NCBI GenBank assembly: GCA_010093685.1
Contig: MU006218.1
Coordinates: 1,986,933 to 2,050,932 of the forward strand
DNA length: 64,000 nucleotides
DNA from: Ophiobolus disseminans
Taxonomy: Eukaryota > Ascomycota > Dothideomycetes > Pleosporales > Phaeosphaeriaceae
Reading direction: 5' to 3'
Below are positions 1-13,065 of this stretch, one piece after another. A program made the translations under genes and the position numbers. The notes below the pieces were generated by a model, which searched no databases, was not told the origin of the DNA, and saw only the letters and a list, made by a program, of their open reading frames with translations. How positions within the stretch are numbered: the stretch's first letter is position 1; every line of letters begins with the position of its first letter.

Positions 1-194
1 CTTCGAAGAGCCACATCCCACGCGGCACAGCGCTCAAGTGCCGCAGCTTGGGGCTTGTAAATCTGAGGAACGATGAGCAACAGCACGTTTTTCCTCCCGT
101 TTAACCATGTCTGCCTTCGATAGTTGCTTTTCATAAGTTTGCCTTACGGGTAGTGATCCCATAACCACCCGCCGCGGGGTTAACAACAACCTGA

Positions 195-1791
195 TCGAAC
201 TACAAGTCAAGCATACGGTATGCATCGCGGGTAATACTGGCTTTCGCGCTAGTAGCATCCTGCTTAAGTTTCGTCTCAGCTCAGGTCGGACTCTCATCAT
301 GCGTGGTGAGTGAATCTTGGTCATGTGTATGACGGAAGCTGATTTTGCAGGACCATTGCTACAAATCTCCCGCAAGCGACGGGCCAGATTGCACGTTCAG
401 CAAAAATGACTGCATTTGTGCAGACGAGCTTGCGAATACAGTAGTAGCAGGCTGCATTTTTACGCAATGTAGCATGCGCGACTGGCTTGCAGCGAAGAAT
501 GCGACCTCCATGGTATGCGAACGGCCGATACGCGACAGAACCCATGTCTTAGCTTACTCGGCTACGATATGCAGCTCATTTTGGCTACGATGACCTATGT
601 GCTTGCCTGGCTTCTTGTATGGCGGTACCAAACTTCATCGGGCTGACCATCTCGGCGAAGCTCGGTCTAGGGAGAGATACGTGGACGCTCACGCCGGAGG
701 AGATACAAAGATGTCTTCAAGTAAGTTGAAATTGCTGGCACGCTTTGTAATGAGTAGTGACTGATACATGTTAGCAAATCTACATTTGCCAGAACTTTTA
801 CTTTTGGTGCTCTGGTTTCACCAAACTTACATTTCTGTTCTTCTTCCTTCGCATATTTCCATCGGAAACCACTAGAAAGTGGTGCTTCATTGGCATCGCA
901 ATCTCTCTTGGCTACGCTGCTGGTTTCGACTTTCCAATGACGTTCGCCTGTTGGCCTATTCCCGGTACGCGAAAGTCGAGGAGCTGCGAAGTCGTTGTAC
1001 AGCCAACCTGACCCAGACCAGCTATTTAGACAGCCTGGCTAAGGGAGTCAGGAGCTCCAGACTACTGCATCAACCAAAACATATTTTACTACTGGGCTGC
1101 CGCTGTCAACATAGCTAACGATATTCTGATAGCGCTCATACCGATTCCTGAGTTATGGAAGCTGAACTTTAGCGTCAGAAAGAAGGTGCTTTTGTCGGCG
1201 GTCTTCGGTGTTGGTTTCATGTGAGCTGACTGCCCCCTCCAGAGGTTTGTAGATGGATCTAGGCCGATATGGGCCAATTGTAGTACCATCATTGTTTCTT
1301 GCCTACGCGTGCAGTCACTCAACCAATATGCCAATACTACAAACCCAACATACGATACTCTCTCAAGTGGAACCTGGTCAGTTGTAGAGTTGAACGTAGG
1401 AGTGTTCTGCGTCTGCATGCCTGCATTCCGACGCTTCCTTGGGCACACAATGTCGTCATGCTTTGGATCCAAGAAGGAGGACTCAGTTCCAGTGCAAGAC
1501 GCTGCCCGAACATCCAGCCACATTGGAGGATCAGGAGGGAAGAGGGGCATCCACAAGAAAAGCACGTTACCTGACAGCTTCTCCAATACAGGTGGAAGCA
1601 TGTTCGGAGGCACGACAACGAAGACGATTGATACTAGAGTCGAGTCCCTGAAAGTAGACGAAGACGAGTTGCAACTAGTGGAGTTGAGTCGGAGTGGTCA
1701 TAGCGTGGCGGAAAGTACAGAATCTGGCCAACCTGGAAATGAGAGTCTGTATAAACAACAAAACGGCAATACCATACCACGGGTTTGGTAA
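195..1791 (+). CDS. CFEM-domain Pth11-like rhodopsin-fold receptor, probably damaged
   Basis: Multi-exon gene for a fungal membrane receptor of the CFEM/Pth11 type. A hydrophobic leader (VILAFALVASCLSFVSA) runs into the CFEM region, which continues after an intron (306-350) with LSSC, DHC and NDCIC cysteine motifs. From about 553 the rhodopsin-like part begins: LTRLRYAAHFGYDD, GLGRDTWTLTPEE, then after introns 721-774, 965-1033 and 1221-1283 KLTFLFFFLRIFP, NIANDILIALIPIPELWK and WSVVELNVGVFCVCMPAFR, followed by a polar tail ending at TAA 1791. These are the usual family landmarks. Two things are odd. No in-frame ATG precedes the leader (in-frame TGA at 192-194). The stretch between the last CFEM cysteine and LTRLRYAA is too short to hold transmembrane helix 1. 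Either a small upstream exon exists or the locus is decaying. Family confident, integrity doubtful. Confidence 0.7.
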
Positions 1792-2655
1792 CAGTAAAGA
1801 CCGGAAAAGAAGCAGCACAAACCTGAAGCCGCCTGGGAAGGATCAGGACAGGCAATCTGCGCTCCAAATTTTGCAGACGCAGCGTGGCAGCCTCTTGATA
1901 AATCGCGAAAGCCAGACATAAGGATATATTACCCTGTATATCTACAGCAACCTTTTAACATTTAGGAAAACTCTTATATACATAGATGTTGTTGTCATGC
2001 TTTGCCTTTTTCTCGGTTTTCACTACTCACCGTGAAACAGCAATGTCCACACCATATTTTCCTGGACCGCTATTGAAGTCGAGACCCGATATCGTCAAGG
2101 CTGTGATTTGCGGAACATCGCGTGGATCGAAAAGTGGAGAGCTGCTTACCCTTTTTGTCGACAACCCACGTCAATGGAATTGGGGTTGTTGTCGGGATGA
2201 ACAGGAAAGGAAGGCAAGCTGAATTGGAAAGGTTTGCTGGGGCTCACTTCGGGCTGCTAGAGCTGTCAAATTGGTTATAATGATTGCGTTGGTGTCGGCA
2301 TGCGGGTCGCTATTTCGAGCGTCGGAGGTGCAGGTGTGGTGCAGGTGTTGTGCAGGTGTACCTGAAAAAGCGCGCTAATTTGAGGCCTACCAGATTTTGC
2401 CCAATTAGAGAACACCTCACCTTCAGCCAATGACCGCGCTCCAAAGCCAGCACGCAATAGGCGCATATAACCCTCTCTTCGATGCCGCAGTGTGCATCTT
2501 TCTTTCTTCACCGTGGGGACGGGTGCCGCCAACTCATCCACTCTTTGCGCCAAATGTTTCCATCTTTCTCCGTAGCTCTTCTCTACTTCCCGTTGCCTTG
2601 AGCCTGGTGCTTGCCTGGGGAACACTTGCGTGCCCTTGCTACATTCCCTCCGTAG
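1792..2655. other. intergenic, no recognisable gene
   Basis: Spacer between the receptor gene and the zinc-finger gene. Short open frames exist, for example around 1986-2222 and 2275-2700, but none shows a family motif, splice-supported extension or coding character. Confidence 0.5.
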
Positions 2656-3321
2656 CATCCAATCGCCGAAGCTAGTCAAGTAAGGAATCAAGACGAACAT
2701 CTAAACGAACATCAGCTTTTTATTGATCCAAGCTTGCTTATTCGGGACCCTTATGCTTGTGTTCCTCCAGCGACTCCGCCTCATGCAGCAACACGAGTTT
2801 CTGAAGAGCTTCAACAATCCTACCAGTCAGATGGACTCCCCCCTTTACCTGATTGTGTTTTACTTTCCCCACGGTCAACTCACTCTTTTAACCCACCACC
2901 AACTCCCCATACACCACTGTCAACTTCAACTCAAACTCAGCACACTGCACCACTCAATCGGGACATTAAGCACAGCTGCCCACAATGTGGAAAGAAACAA
3001 CGAGGACCGCGCGATCTCAAGTGCGTCGATCGCATCACGTTCTGAGTTCGCCCCAGACTGACGAGTCGCAGTCTGCATGTGAGAACTCATGATAAAATTA
3101 CCTGTCCCGTCTGCCAAACAACCATTCGCGACAGCAAAGACTTCACCAAAGACTGGCAAAGACATCTCCGGAGTGCAAAGCATCGGAGATATGACAATGG
3201 AGAAACTTTACCAGCCGCAGATTTCAGCTGTCCGATCGAGTGGTGCCCTAGGCGCTCCTCGCGCAAAGACAACCTGAACCGGCATATCAGAACCCAACAT
3301 CCCGGGCAGCCGCTTCTTTGA
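2656..3321 (+). CDS. C2H2 zinc-finger protein, 5' end unresolved
   Basis: Likely nuclear DNA- or RNA-binding protein. An N-terminal Pro/Ser/Thr-rich stretch of about 90 residues is followed by CPQCGKKQRGPRDL. A 45-nt intron (3021-3065) joins this to NRSLHVRTH, completing a first C2H2 finger. Further fingers follow: CPVCQTTIRDS with a distal His pair (RHLRSAKH), then CPIEWCPRRSSRKDNL with RHIRTQH. The protein ends at TGA 3321. Only the splice gives the standard RDLNRSLHVRTH spacing, which supports the gene model. The reading frame is open back to a TAG at 2653-2655 but contains no ATG, so the start codon probably lies in an unseen upstream exon or has been lost. The coordinate given is the start of the open frame. 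Confidence 0.55.
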
Positions 3322-3793
3322 GTGCTTAGCTAGGTTGAAAGACAATCAACGGTTCTGACATGTGTATGTGAAAGCCACTCCTGTGATGATGTGTAACAAT
3401 GACTTAACTTTGCCGTACCCTCGTTATTTGTTCGCTGACGCCAGTTCCCGCGGTCAAAAACTCCGACCTGCCGGATGGAAACCCGTCACAAGTCACCGCA
3501 TGATACACGGCATCTAGGCTCAAGCTCGATTGGTCCCTAAGGTAGTCATGGTCTCGCTTTTTCTAGAATTTGATACGCCAAAGGTGTCCAACGGATACGA
3601 AAGTCCTCCGAGTTACCCAACCACGTTCGGAGCTTGACGCCACGGTAGGCCTCAATGTTGAAGCCTTTCATTCACCCCAGCATCACAGCCATGGTATATC
3701 AACTGTGCACTCCGCCTACAATCTTTCCAGCAACTCATCCTTGTGCACTCTCCTCAATCATATCTTCTCAGCCAAAGAACTATCACTCTAGTC
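3322..3793. other. intergenic, probable promoter of the following gene
   Basis: No coding signal. It probably contains the 5' leader of the small gene that starts at 3794. Confidence 0.4.
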
Positions 3794-4263
3794 ATGTCAT
3801 CTATCTTCTGTTGCTCCAATACCCAAAGCTACAATAACCGCACGCTATCCCACGAGCCCAAATTCCGAACCTTCATGGACTGGGCCGTGTACCCCAAAGA
3901 TAGCAGCATCACTACCGGTACTGCGCCAAACGCTGCCAGCGTTGATCTCGCGATCCAAATAGTTAAGCAAGTCAATTACGGTCCGCTGGAGAACAAGCGC
4001 TACTTCCTCAAGACGAGTGATGGAGATGGCGAGTTTATTGAAGTCACGGAGCAGTGGCTGATTGACGCCAACTTCGAGAAGTTGAACATGTAAGTATATA
4101 ATGACGCTGAAGGGGGCTTAATTGACGAAGTTGTAGCTTTAAGAACTACGAGTGTGCTACGCACAACAGGTTCTTTGAAGTCAATGTGTACGAGAAAAAT
4201 CCGGTCAATGCGCACCACTGGCGTGCTAATATTGCGAGACCGGCGACTCAGATTGACTTGTAA
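3794..4263 (+). CDS. hypothetical protein, about 140 aa, two exons
   Basis: Starts at ATG 3794 (MSSIFCCSNTQ). One intron with donor GTAAGT at 4090 and acceptor TTGTAG ending at 4136 joins LNI to FKNYECATHNRFFEVNVYE, and translation ends at TAA 4261-4263. The spliced frame is continuous and its composition (acidic and aromatic residues, few repeats) looks coding. There is no signal peptide or membrane segment. I do not recognise a family. The sequence contains repeated small globular-like segments (YFLKTSDGDGEF, VYEKNPVNAHHW). Upstream in-frame codons exist, so the start could lie further 5'. Confidence 0.5.
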
Positions 4264-4492
4264 GATGGAATATCAATACAGGCTTCGTGGAGAGGCGGTG
4301 GTGTTGAGGGCAGAAATGAATCGGAATATGCAGCGATAACTGTCAAGCGAAATTGGGTCCTGAATGTCCTCGCATATCTTATTGAGACCTGCCTCAACCC
4401 TGGATAGTAATCGATGGAATTTAACCTTTTTGGGTGAACTAAGGTGCGCTGTTGGACTAGCGGGTGCGTCGGCACGCCGATGCTCACAATCC

Positions 4493-5723
4493 TTAATTTG
4501 CGGCCTTCATGAACATTCCCAGTATCTCAACATCCTTCCTCGCATCTTCTGGTGTAGTCTTGATCTGCTTGCCCTCCGTTACGACAGCATAAAGCTCTTT
4601 CATCTCCACGGTGTATGTATCCTCATAAGTCTTTCGCACGGTTGTATCACGGAATGAACCGTCGGGACCTGTTTCCCGGATTTGCATGGTAGTGGGCAGT
4701 CCTTTCACATATGGTGTGTCGTACGAGATTTTCACCGTCTTGTTCGCTGTAAAAACTTCAATGGATGCATCGAACCGTGGTACTCCATCGATACCCGATT
4801 CGTATGATACGGCAAAGCCAGGATACTGGAAGAGAGCGCTGATATATTATTAGTTTGCTTGTATAACAATTGGTGAGCATGGCTTACCTCCAAAACGGTG
4901 GACGGCCTGGCGAACACATCGACGCACCCAGCACCTTACCTGGCATCCCGAGAGCTTCACGCATGGCGCTGAGATCATGTGTACCAAGGCTGCAGAGGTT
5001 TCGCCACATCGCCGACGTGGTGTCGTTCGACGGGATTCCAAGCTCTTGACTGAGCGCTTGCTCCAACAAGTCGGTGGTCCTCTTCGATAGATCTTTCGAG
5101 TCCTGAGGCCTATAGTCACTGAATGTTTTCGGGAAAGTGCCAGATTGGCCGACGAAGTGAGAGTTAGGCCCCACAATGTCTCTGACCCTTGCGTAGAGGA
5201 TATTTTCTCTTCCGCCAATTTTTTTGATCGCGTCCAAAAAGGCTGGGGCATACCGCCTCATATAGCCCACCATGACCTTTCCAGATGACTGCTTTTCGGC
5301 CTCGATAATCGAGTCCGCGTCCTTCAAGCTAAGAGCCATTGGTTTTTCAACGAACACAATTTTGTTGTGTTTGAGTCCCAAAAGGACATGGGGTGCGTGG
5401 AACGCATCACTGTTAGCGACCATGACTACATCGACCTCTTGTGATGCGCAGAGCTCTTCAGCATCTCTGACTATCTTCGGTCTTGAACCAATCACTTTCC
5501 CTTGGCTGTGCTGCATGGCATTGTCCGAGACATCGCAGAGGTAAGTCACCTGAAAGTAGTCCGAGAGGAAGCCGAGAGTTGGAATATGGGCTACCTGGGT
5601 GATCTCGCCGCAGCTACACCGCGTTAGGCTTAGTTGGCACCATGCCTTTCACATGAAGTAGCATCAAACATACCCAATGATCCCTACACGCACTATCTTT
5701 TTACCATCCTTAGACGACGTCAT
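4493..5723 (-). CDS. Gfo/Idh/MocA-family NAD(P)-dependent oxidoreductase
   Basis: Predicted cytosolic sugar or polyol dehydrogenase-type enzyme with an N-terminal Rossmann fold and a C-terminal alpha/beta domain. Three exons: 5674-5723, 4887-5613 and 4493-4838. The first splice restores the dinucleotide-binding motif VGIIGCGEITQVAHIP near residues 12-27. The family signature VEKPMAL, with the conserved Lys, lies about 85 residues further on, followed by GYMRRYAPAF and later LGTHDLSAMREALGMP, where the conserved His-containing region sits. The C-terminal exon ends in TTPEDARKDVEILGMFMKAAN, typical of the family. Length is about 375 residues, normal for the family. The substrate cannot be read from sequence; inositol, scyllo-inositol or sugar lactone dehydrogenases are all possible. 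Confidence 0.88.
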
Positions 5724-7595
5724 AACGTCGGATGACTTAGATCGATTTCGAGGTCGGCCGAGGTAAGGTTGAATCAGCGCAAGGGAACGTAAGAACAGCA
5801 ACCTTGTAAAGCAAGCGTATTTTGTACGTACAGCAACAAACCGATCTAGGAATGTAGTTGACGTGAAATCTTTGATCTTCTAGGCGGGTTGGAATTGTGG
5901 AGACTACAGGACGCTATGGGCGGGGTGCGTCGCGATCGGCACTTGGGCGCTCTCCCCGATGTCGCAGCGACTCAGTCCTTACCTTCTTTCTCCATGCCCG
6001 ACCTGATCGTGCTTGACTCTGCCATATAACGACCCCAAAATCCAAGATACGATTTGCCATGACCCACTGGATTTCATATTAGAACTGAGGCTCCAACGAC
6101 CATCCGTTACCAAATATGAAGGGCCTCCATGAGCGCAAGAAACCTTGGAAGTCAGGACTTCGGCCACCTTTCATTGACAGCTTGCGACTCGACCCACGGA
6201 AAACTCCTATTAGCACGATCGGATTCGTGGGAAGCACACTATCCAGGTGACATTACCTAGTTCAAAGCGCGTACCAAATTAGCGGAGCTGCCGTACGAAA
6301 GCGTCCGGAAAAAGAGCGAGTGTGCTAGTACAAACTAGCAACCATATCAACATACAGTTCGTCGAAGCATATCCTCACGTGATGCTGAGTAGCTGGCTTC
6401 TGGAGAATGAGCATTGAGCCTTTCTGAACACATCGAATCCTCCTCCAGCAGTATGAAAGACCTATCCTGGTTCTTTTTCCTCGAGTAATTGTTAATCTAC
6501 GTTATTTGGTCCCTTGTTGTCAAACAAAAACAAAAGAACTTCCTCATGGCAATTTCTTATCTTCAATTTGCGTCGTATCCATTTATCCGCTGCAGCTTGC
6601 ATTCGCGAATGCTGCAACACCACGTCCCGAGGTCAAGCCTCGCCAAACATACACATTGGAACCACGTGTGTACCCCGCCGCATGTGCAACTCGGGTTATG
6701 CGAAACAGCAATCTGGATAAGTATCTTCAATCTTGACGGTCCTGAGACCAAGTCCCCACGTCTGTTATCTTCTCAGTATGCTCTTTATATTGCCATGTTT
6801 ATGGCAAAATCAACTAGCTGTACACTCGCAGTGTTTGCAGCCCCACACCAAATTCCAGCAAAAGCACGAACTACAGTCCCATGCAAGTGGCGCACTAAGC
6901 TTCGTCAAGCCTTCACTATGAAGTCGCTAGCAAACAAGCTCTGGATACGAGTAACCGCGGTGGCAACTCTTGATTTGCTCGTACTCTTTAAGTAACACCT
7001 TGCTAATATAGTTGTGCTAAACAGGAAGGTACTAAGCGGTTATCAATCCATACGACCTCCTTTGTGTTGGGTGGCGCGGGAAACTAATCCGGCTTTTGAA
7101 AAGCCTTGGACGTGGGTATCTGCATCGGTGCGAGGTAGAGATAAGGTGCTGACGGTCTTTGAGTCCGGTGGGTGAGGCTTTCAACGACCTTTCATTCCTT
7201 CCTAAGGGATGGTAAAGGTATTGCGATGTGTGACCTGGTATCGCCACGCTATTGTAGCCAGTCTCGATTTCGCAGGCCGTGGAGCTTTTGATCCTGAACT
7301 GGTATGGATACAGTGTGTGATTACCTTATTGCCGGGTCAGTTTGCGCTTCCAACAACAGTACTAAATACGGTACTGATTGTGGCACGTTCCTTACACTTA
7401 AAAGGGAAGTTACCATAAATAATAATAAGCTGTTGAGATTCTTGTTCCGCCGTATTGCGATATGCTCTCGTCGAGCGTTTGAGCGTTTGACCCCGTACGG
7501 ATGAACAGGGTCCACCTCGTCAACCCGGCACTTACATCCCTTTCAATCCAGCCACTCACTCTTTCTCTTACGCTTACTCTTGCTCAACAATAATC
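5724..7595. other. gene-poor spacer
   Basis: About 1.9 kb without a convincing gene. A frame near 6570-6735 gives a hydrophobic stretch followed by FANAATPRPEVKPRQ that resembles a secretion signal cleavage site, but no ATG or splice model supports it. The last 40 bases before 7596 are CT-rich, a usual leader of strongly expressed fungal genes. Confidence 0.4.
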
Positions 7596-10233
7596 ATGTC
7601 GTCCAAGAAAGGCTTCGGGAAGAGGTTGGGTTTTAAGAGAACAAACACGAACCAGAATCCAGTTATACTAACCGAACTTTCTGCGACTGACAGCAATGGA
7701 GAACAGGCTGCCAGCAGCAACACAATTACCGGTCATGGAGATGCCACACCAGTTATTGACGAGGTCGTCAGCGACATTAGCGAAGCAGAGGCGAGCCGGC
7801 GCCTTGCTGCGTTCCGTCGCGACCACAGATGGGATCCCAACATGCCAGATGACGCCATTGAGTCAGTGGACGCAGTCACTGGCGCTCACGACCACAAAGG
7901 TGAGGCGCAGCTCGTTGGCGATGTAATTGAGAACTCGCCGTATCCCGAAGTAAGTCGCCTAACTATCCGCGTCAGTTTTTCGTAGCTAACCGCCATCGAG
8001 GTCCGCGCCGTCGTCCTAAACTACGATCAAGACGTCCCGGCAAGCACCATCCGAGCATGGGTTATCGGCCTTCTCATGACGACCATTTGCTCAGGTGTCA
8101 ATGCTCTCTTCTTGCTGCGCTATCCCATCATTTCCATCGGTCCTTATGTCGTGTTATTACTCGCCTATCCGATCGGTCTTGCAACCGCAAAGGTCCTCCC
8201 CAACAAGGAGTTCAAGATCTTCGGACAAACAGCCAACCTCAATCCCGGACCTTTCAACGTGAAGGAACACGTCATCATAGTCACGATGGCTAATGCTGCG
8301 TTCGGTGGCGGTGGCGGTTACTTTATTGACACCGTGGTTTCACTCAAGAAATTCTATCACTTCGATACAAGCGAGTTCGGCTGGGGCTTCAGCATCCTCT
8401 TCGCCCTCTCCACTCAATGTCTCGGGTTCGGCCTGGCAGGTTCTGTACGAAAGTTTCTCGTTGAACCTGCAGCCATGATCTGGCCCGGTGCCCTTGTCAA
8501 TGTGGGGTTTTTGTACACTCTCCATGATCACCAGGCCAGTGATCCTGCCAAGACTAACGGATGGTCCATCTCCCGTTATAAATGGTTCATGGTCGTCATG
8601 GCTGGAATGTTCGTGTGGTCCTGGTTCCCGGATTTCATCATACCCGCCTTCAGCTATTTTGCTTGGGTGACGTGGATCAAGCCAGACAACGTTATCGTCA
8701 ACCAACTCTTCGGGCAAACCACTGGTATCTCACTTGGTTTCCCGTTCACTGGCTTCACTCTCGACTGGGCTCAGATTAACTCGTTTTACGGCAGTCCTTT
8801 GATCTCCCCATGGCATGCACATGCCAATACCGCCCTCGGCATAGTATTCTTTGTCTGGATTGTGATTCCAGCTGTGAATTACTCCGGCGCCTGGTACGGC
8901 GACTACGTCCCAATCTCTCAAAACAGCATCCTCGACAATACTGGGGCCAACTACAATGTTTCCAGGATCCTGACGCCCGAGCATACTGTCGATCCCGCCG
9001 CATACGAGGCATATTCCCCCCTGTTCTTGTCCACTGCTAATGCATTTACGTACGGCTTGAACTTTGCATCTATTGCTGCTATCGTCAGCCACACGTATCT
9101 GTTCCATGGATCCGAGATCTGGCGTCGCTGGAAATCGACCTCGAGCGAGCTTGACGACGTCCACATGAAGATCATGCGTAAATACAGGCTAGCACCTACT
9201 TGGTGGTATCTGGCACTCTTGGCCGTCATGACCGCGTTTGCTTTTGCATCCGCTCTGGCATACCCGACTAACATGGCCTGGTATTCAGTCGTATTATCCC
9301 TCGTCATTGCAGCCACTTGGACCATACCGATCGGCATCATCCAGGCTTTCACCAACATTCAGCTCGGGCTCAATGTCTTCACCGAGTTCATCATTGGTTA
9401 CGTCCAGCCAGGTCACCCTATCGCCATGATGATGTTCAAGACTTTTGGGTACATCATCATGACTCAGGCACTGTACTTCTGTCAGGATCTGAAGCTCGGT
9501 CACTACATGCATGTACCGCAGCGCTCGCTTTTTGCTGCACAGCTGGTTGCTACCGTCTGGTCGTGTCTATGTCAGCTTGCCACTGTCGAATGGGCCATGG
9601 GTGCCATCAAGAACGTCTGTACCTCGGCAGCTGCAGGCTCTTTCAACTGCGCCTACATCAAGACCTTCTACTCAGCTAGCGTCCTCTGGGGCGCAATCGG
9701 GCCTAAGCATCTGTTCTCCGGCGATGCCGTCTACACAGGCCTGCAGTACTTTTGGCTTGCTGGATTCATCGCTCCATTTTTGGTATACGGCCTTGCTCGC
9801 ATGTTCCCCAAGATATCCATGATCCGAAAGATAAGCATGCCTATCATGTTTGCTTGCATGGCCTACGTTCCACCGTACTCTCCCATGAACATGGTAAGTT
9901 CTTTATATTTCCTTCCTCCAAAGCCGAAGGATCCAAACTACTAACCTGCTGTAGCTTTCTTGGGTCGCAGTTGGCTACATCTTCAACAAGTTCATCCGTG
10001 ACAAGTATCGTGGTTGGTGGATGCAGTACAACTACATCACTTCCGCTGCCCTGGATATCGGACTAGCTCTCTGCGCTATCGTCCTCTTCTTCTGTGTTTT
10101 GCTTCCGGGTGCTGAAATGCCGGCCTACTGGGGAACCACTATTGTTGGCAAAACTCTTGATGGGGCTGGAACTGCCGTCAGAAAGACTGTCGCCGAGGGC
10201 GAAATCTTTGGTCCCAAAACGTGGAAGTGGTGA
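7596..10233 (+). CDS. OPT-family oligopeptide transporter
   Basis: Plasma-membrane proton-coupled transporter of the oligopeptide (OPT) superfamily, about 841 aa, three exons (7596-7949, 8001-9893, 9955-10233). The soluble N-terminus of about 110 residues is followed by SPYPEVRAVV, the usual entry to the transport core. The family marker NPGPFNVKEH lies in the first third. Many hydrophobic helices follow, and the protein ends AEGEIFGPKTWKW. The second intron has a perfect TACTAAC branch site. Length and motifs match the yeast Opt1/Opt2-type small oligopeptide transporter class. Substrate (tetra/pentapeptides, glutathione or metal chelates) cannot be told from sequence. A CT-rich leader precedes the ATG. 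Confidence 0.95.
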
Positions 10234-13065
10234 ACCTCTGGCTGCAGGAGGTGTTCGTATGGCAGGTTTTGCGCGCTGATCAAGCGGTGGCGATTAATTT
10301 CGTACTTCTAAATAACGCGAGCTTGACGTCGTCGGCCTGAGGGTCCGCTGGGCAAACTTGAGTTGTAAATTCGCGTTTGACTCAAGTTTGACAAATTTCT
10401 CGTGTATCATGAGGAAGACGGATTGTGGCGCTTAAGTCGTGGCCATACGGATGCGAAATAATCCTTGCCTAGGTAGTGAAGAATGGATAAGAAAAGAATT
10501 AGCAAACATGAAATCGTTCCACCCAAGAACAAGAAGGGCCTACAGAAGGTTACAACACAAAATGGAGATATGAGATAGAGCGGAATAGTAGAGTCCTGCA
10601 ACTACAAGACATGATAGGGGACGATGCTGAGCTAGCGTCGAGCTTGGATGGTAGACAGCGACACCGATGGCCTCTTAGGCACCGTAACGTTCCATCTATT
10701 TGAACTTCGTTGCGAGATCTCAGTAAATTGAACTAGCTAAATCCCAGCCGTTTTCCCAGTAAGTGAATGCTTGGGTTGGACTGACCATTTCGAAAATGGC
10801 GGAATTGCGATGATTCGGCACTGGATGCCATGATCTGCGATTTAGGGTAACATTCAAATAGCCTCGGTTACACTCTACACTTTTGGAGGGCCTTGTTTGA
10901 ATCTTTGTCTGGATTCCATGGCAGAACTTCTTTTTTTCCAGGTTACAGATCGAGAAGACGGCATTGATGCAATCGAGGTGTATCGCTGCCAATAGACAGA
11001 AGACACACAGCTTCATACCGATTCTCGCGATCGGAACCGGAGGTGCATAAGTTACCTAGGTACCGATTATTGACGGAGTGTATCGTCCTTCACTTGTACA
11101 AAGCACCTAGTCCGATATCGATCAGACGCTTTGTGGAGTAGACAGTTCGCCAGTCAAACACTTGGATAGCTTTTGCATGGCAACTGTCACTGAGTACCTG
11201 GGTACGCGATTTGCTTCGCTGTCGTTAGCAAGTCGGTCGAGACGGTCGCTTGCATACGCCTTGGTGTCGGTCCGAGTGAAGAGTTCGGATATCGTATGCT
11301 TTAAATTTGAGAGAATGAAAGTATGCGCGGTTCGGCCAGAGACCTCGAGATGGACAGTGATGTCGCTGTGTTGATATGCACACGGCTGACAGCGCCAAGC
11401 GCTCTGAAATCGCGCTGGCCTCCAACCTTATGTTAATTTGACGTCGTCATCACATCAACAAGCGAACCACCACCACTTGATCATGCAAATACTGGCACGA
11501 TACAAACATTTTCATGCTCGTGATCTGTACATGACAAGAGGTGTGCGCTTGCGATGCCAGGACTGCTTTTCGATAGGTTGAATTCCATCCGCGGAGTTTC
11601 CTCCGCCACACGCTTGCATCTCGAACAATGGCGTCTTCATCAACTTTACTCTTGGCCTACCGAGATCGAACCACTGCTCACTCGCGCCGAGAACAATTTG
11701 GGATCGCTTCGCCAACCAGATTGCTACCTCATGAGACCCGCAGTGCTGCCGGACCGGCATCGTCAACGCGTCGCGTGTTCTTACCCCGGCCATACCAAGC
11801 GCTTACCAAGGACCAAATACCTCACAGCGACCAGGCTCAAGATAGTTAGCGAGCAAGAATCTTTCCGCGATTCATCCCAGCTTTTGACCCATTTTGGCGG
11901 TCGAGCGTTGTCGAGACCGCGCTACAAGGACAAGCGTGCTCACTGAGAGCTTGTTGAGCCTCCGGGCTTTACGAGGGAACTAATGCACCCCGCCGCCCCA
12001 TCCACTTGCTCGAGGCTAGATGCAAAATTTGCTGGCACCTTTCCTTTCTTTCGTACCGACGTCCGAATTTGCAAGCCACGGGCTCCCAGCTGGTCGCTGC
12101 CGTCGGCGCCGTTCAACAGAACGACGCACAGGCAGCAGCATTCCAGAAAGCTTCTGTCGTCTGACAAAGCGAGATTAATGTTTTAGACGCTCCATCTTGA
12201 CCCTGCACAATGGTGTCGGGCCGAAACTTGAAGAAAAATCTGCCATGTGATCGATCGCGCAAGGCGTCCCAATCCAGCATGAAGGAGCTCGGCAGCTCAG
12301 GCGCGATAACGATGAACATCGATATGGTGGGATCAGCGTTCGTCGCTTGTGTTGATGAACAGTGTATCGCCCCCGCAAAAGGCTACACATGATCCCCAGG
12401 ATGAGGTCAGTGGCCGTAGATGTGCACATGCCGTCTGCTCGACAGATGATGCACGCTAGCGCCTGACCATTACCCGCCACCCTATCAGGTTCATTCAAAT
12501 TGTCTTGGTGGCGCTGTGCCGTCGCCATTCATGGTTGCATCACGATAGTTGCAATGACAAGCCATCACGCTGTCGTTCCAAATTTCAGTTAATTGGATAG
12601 TCAGCGATACGCAGAGCCTGTTCACAGCTCAGCCATGTCTAGATCTCGAAATGATCTCGGCTTGGCCTTCATGAGCACGGATTTGTGCACCAGCAACGAT
12701 GGGAAATCGCGCATCTGATGCACATGAGTGGTTCAAGTCTGGCGCGCTTCAGTCTCGATGCTAAGCTTAGAGAGGAAATAGGCTACGATCATCGATACCG
12801 GCGGACCTTTCTCCCTGGTTCAATAGCGCAGCGCTAGTGGCCAATCTCCACGCTCCAGCCTCCAGACCAACACATGTTTGTGGGACTCCATGTCGGGGTC
12901 CATGTCGGGGTACACGACTGACGTTTAACGTACTTAAGGGAGTGGCCACCCCGTGTCGAACAAGCATCCATTCGCATCAGTCTTCTGAGTATCGATCACA
13001 CTCAGAGGGTTAAAGTCAATCGTCTCCTCAGTCACACTTCCTTCACCTGGAGAGGTTCAATCACC
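10234..13065. other. long gene-poor region and promoter of the sugar transporter
   Basis: About 2.8 kb with no frame showing motifs or a splice-supported model. Near 12888-12911 the 12-mer CCATGTCGGGGT is repeated in tandem. The final 500 bases presumably hold the promoter of the sugar porter gene at 13066. Confidence 0.45.

Noticed and set aside
1986..2222. short plus-strand frame with a hydrophobic start
   Set aside because: No recognised domain and no context support.
6489..6995. 168-aa frame and a possible secreted small protein ending in KYLQS
   Set aside because: Frame has no conserved motif; the secretion-like segment (FANAATPRPEVK) has no ATG and no splice model that supplies one.
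10234..13065. several frames of 60-130 codons
   Set aside because: None shows domains or coherent splicing; treated as gene-poor.
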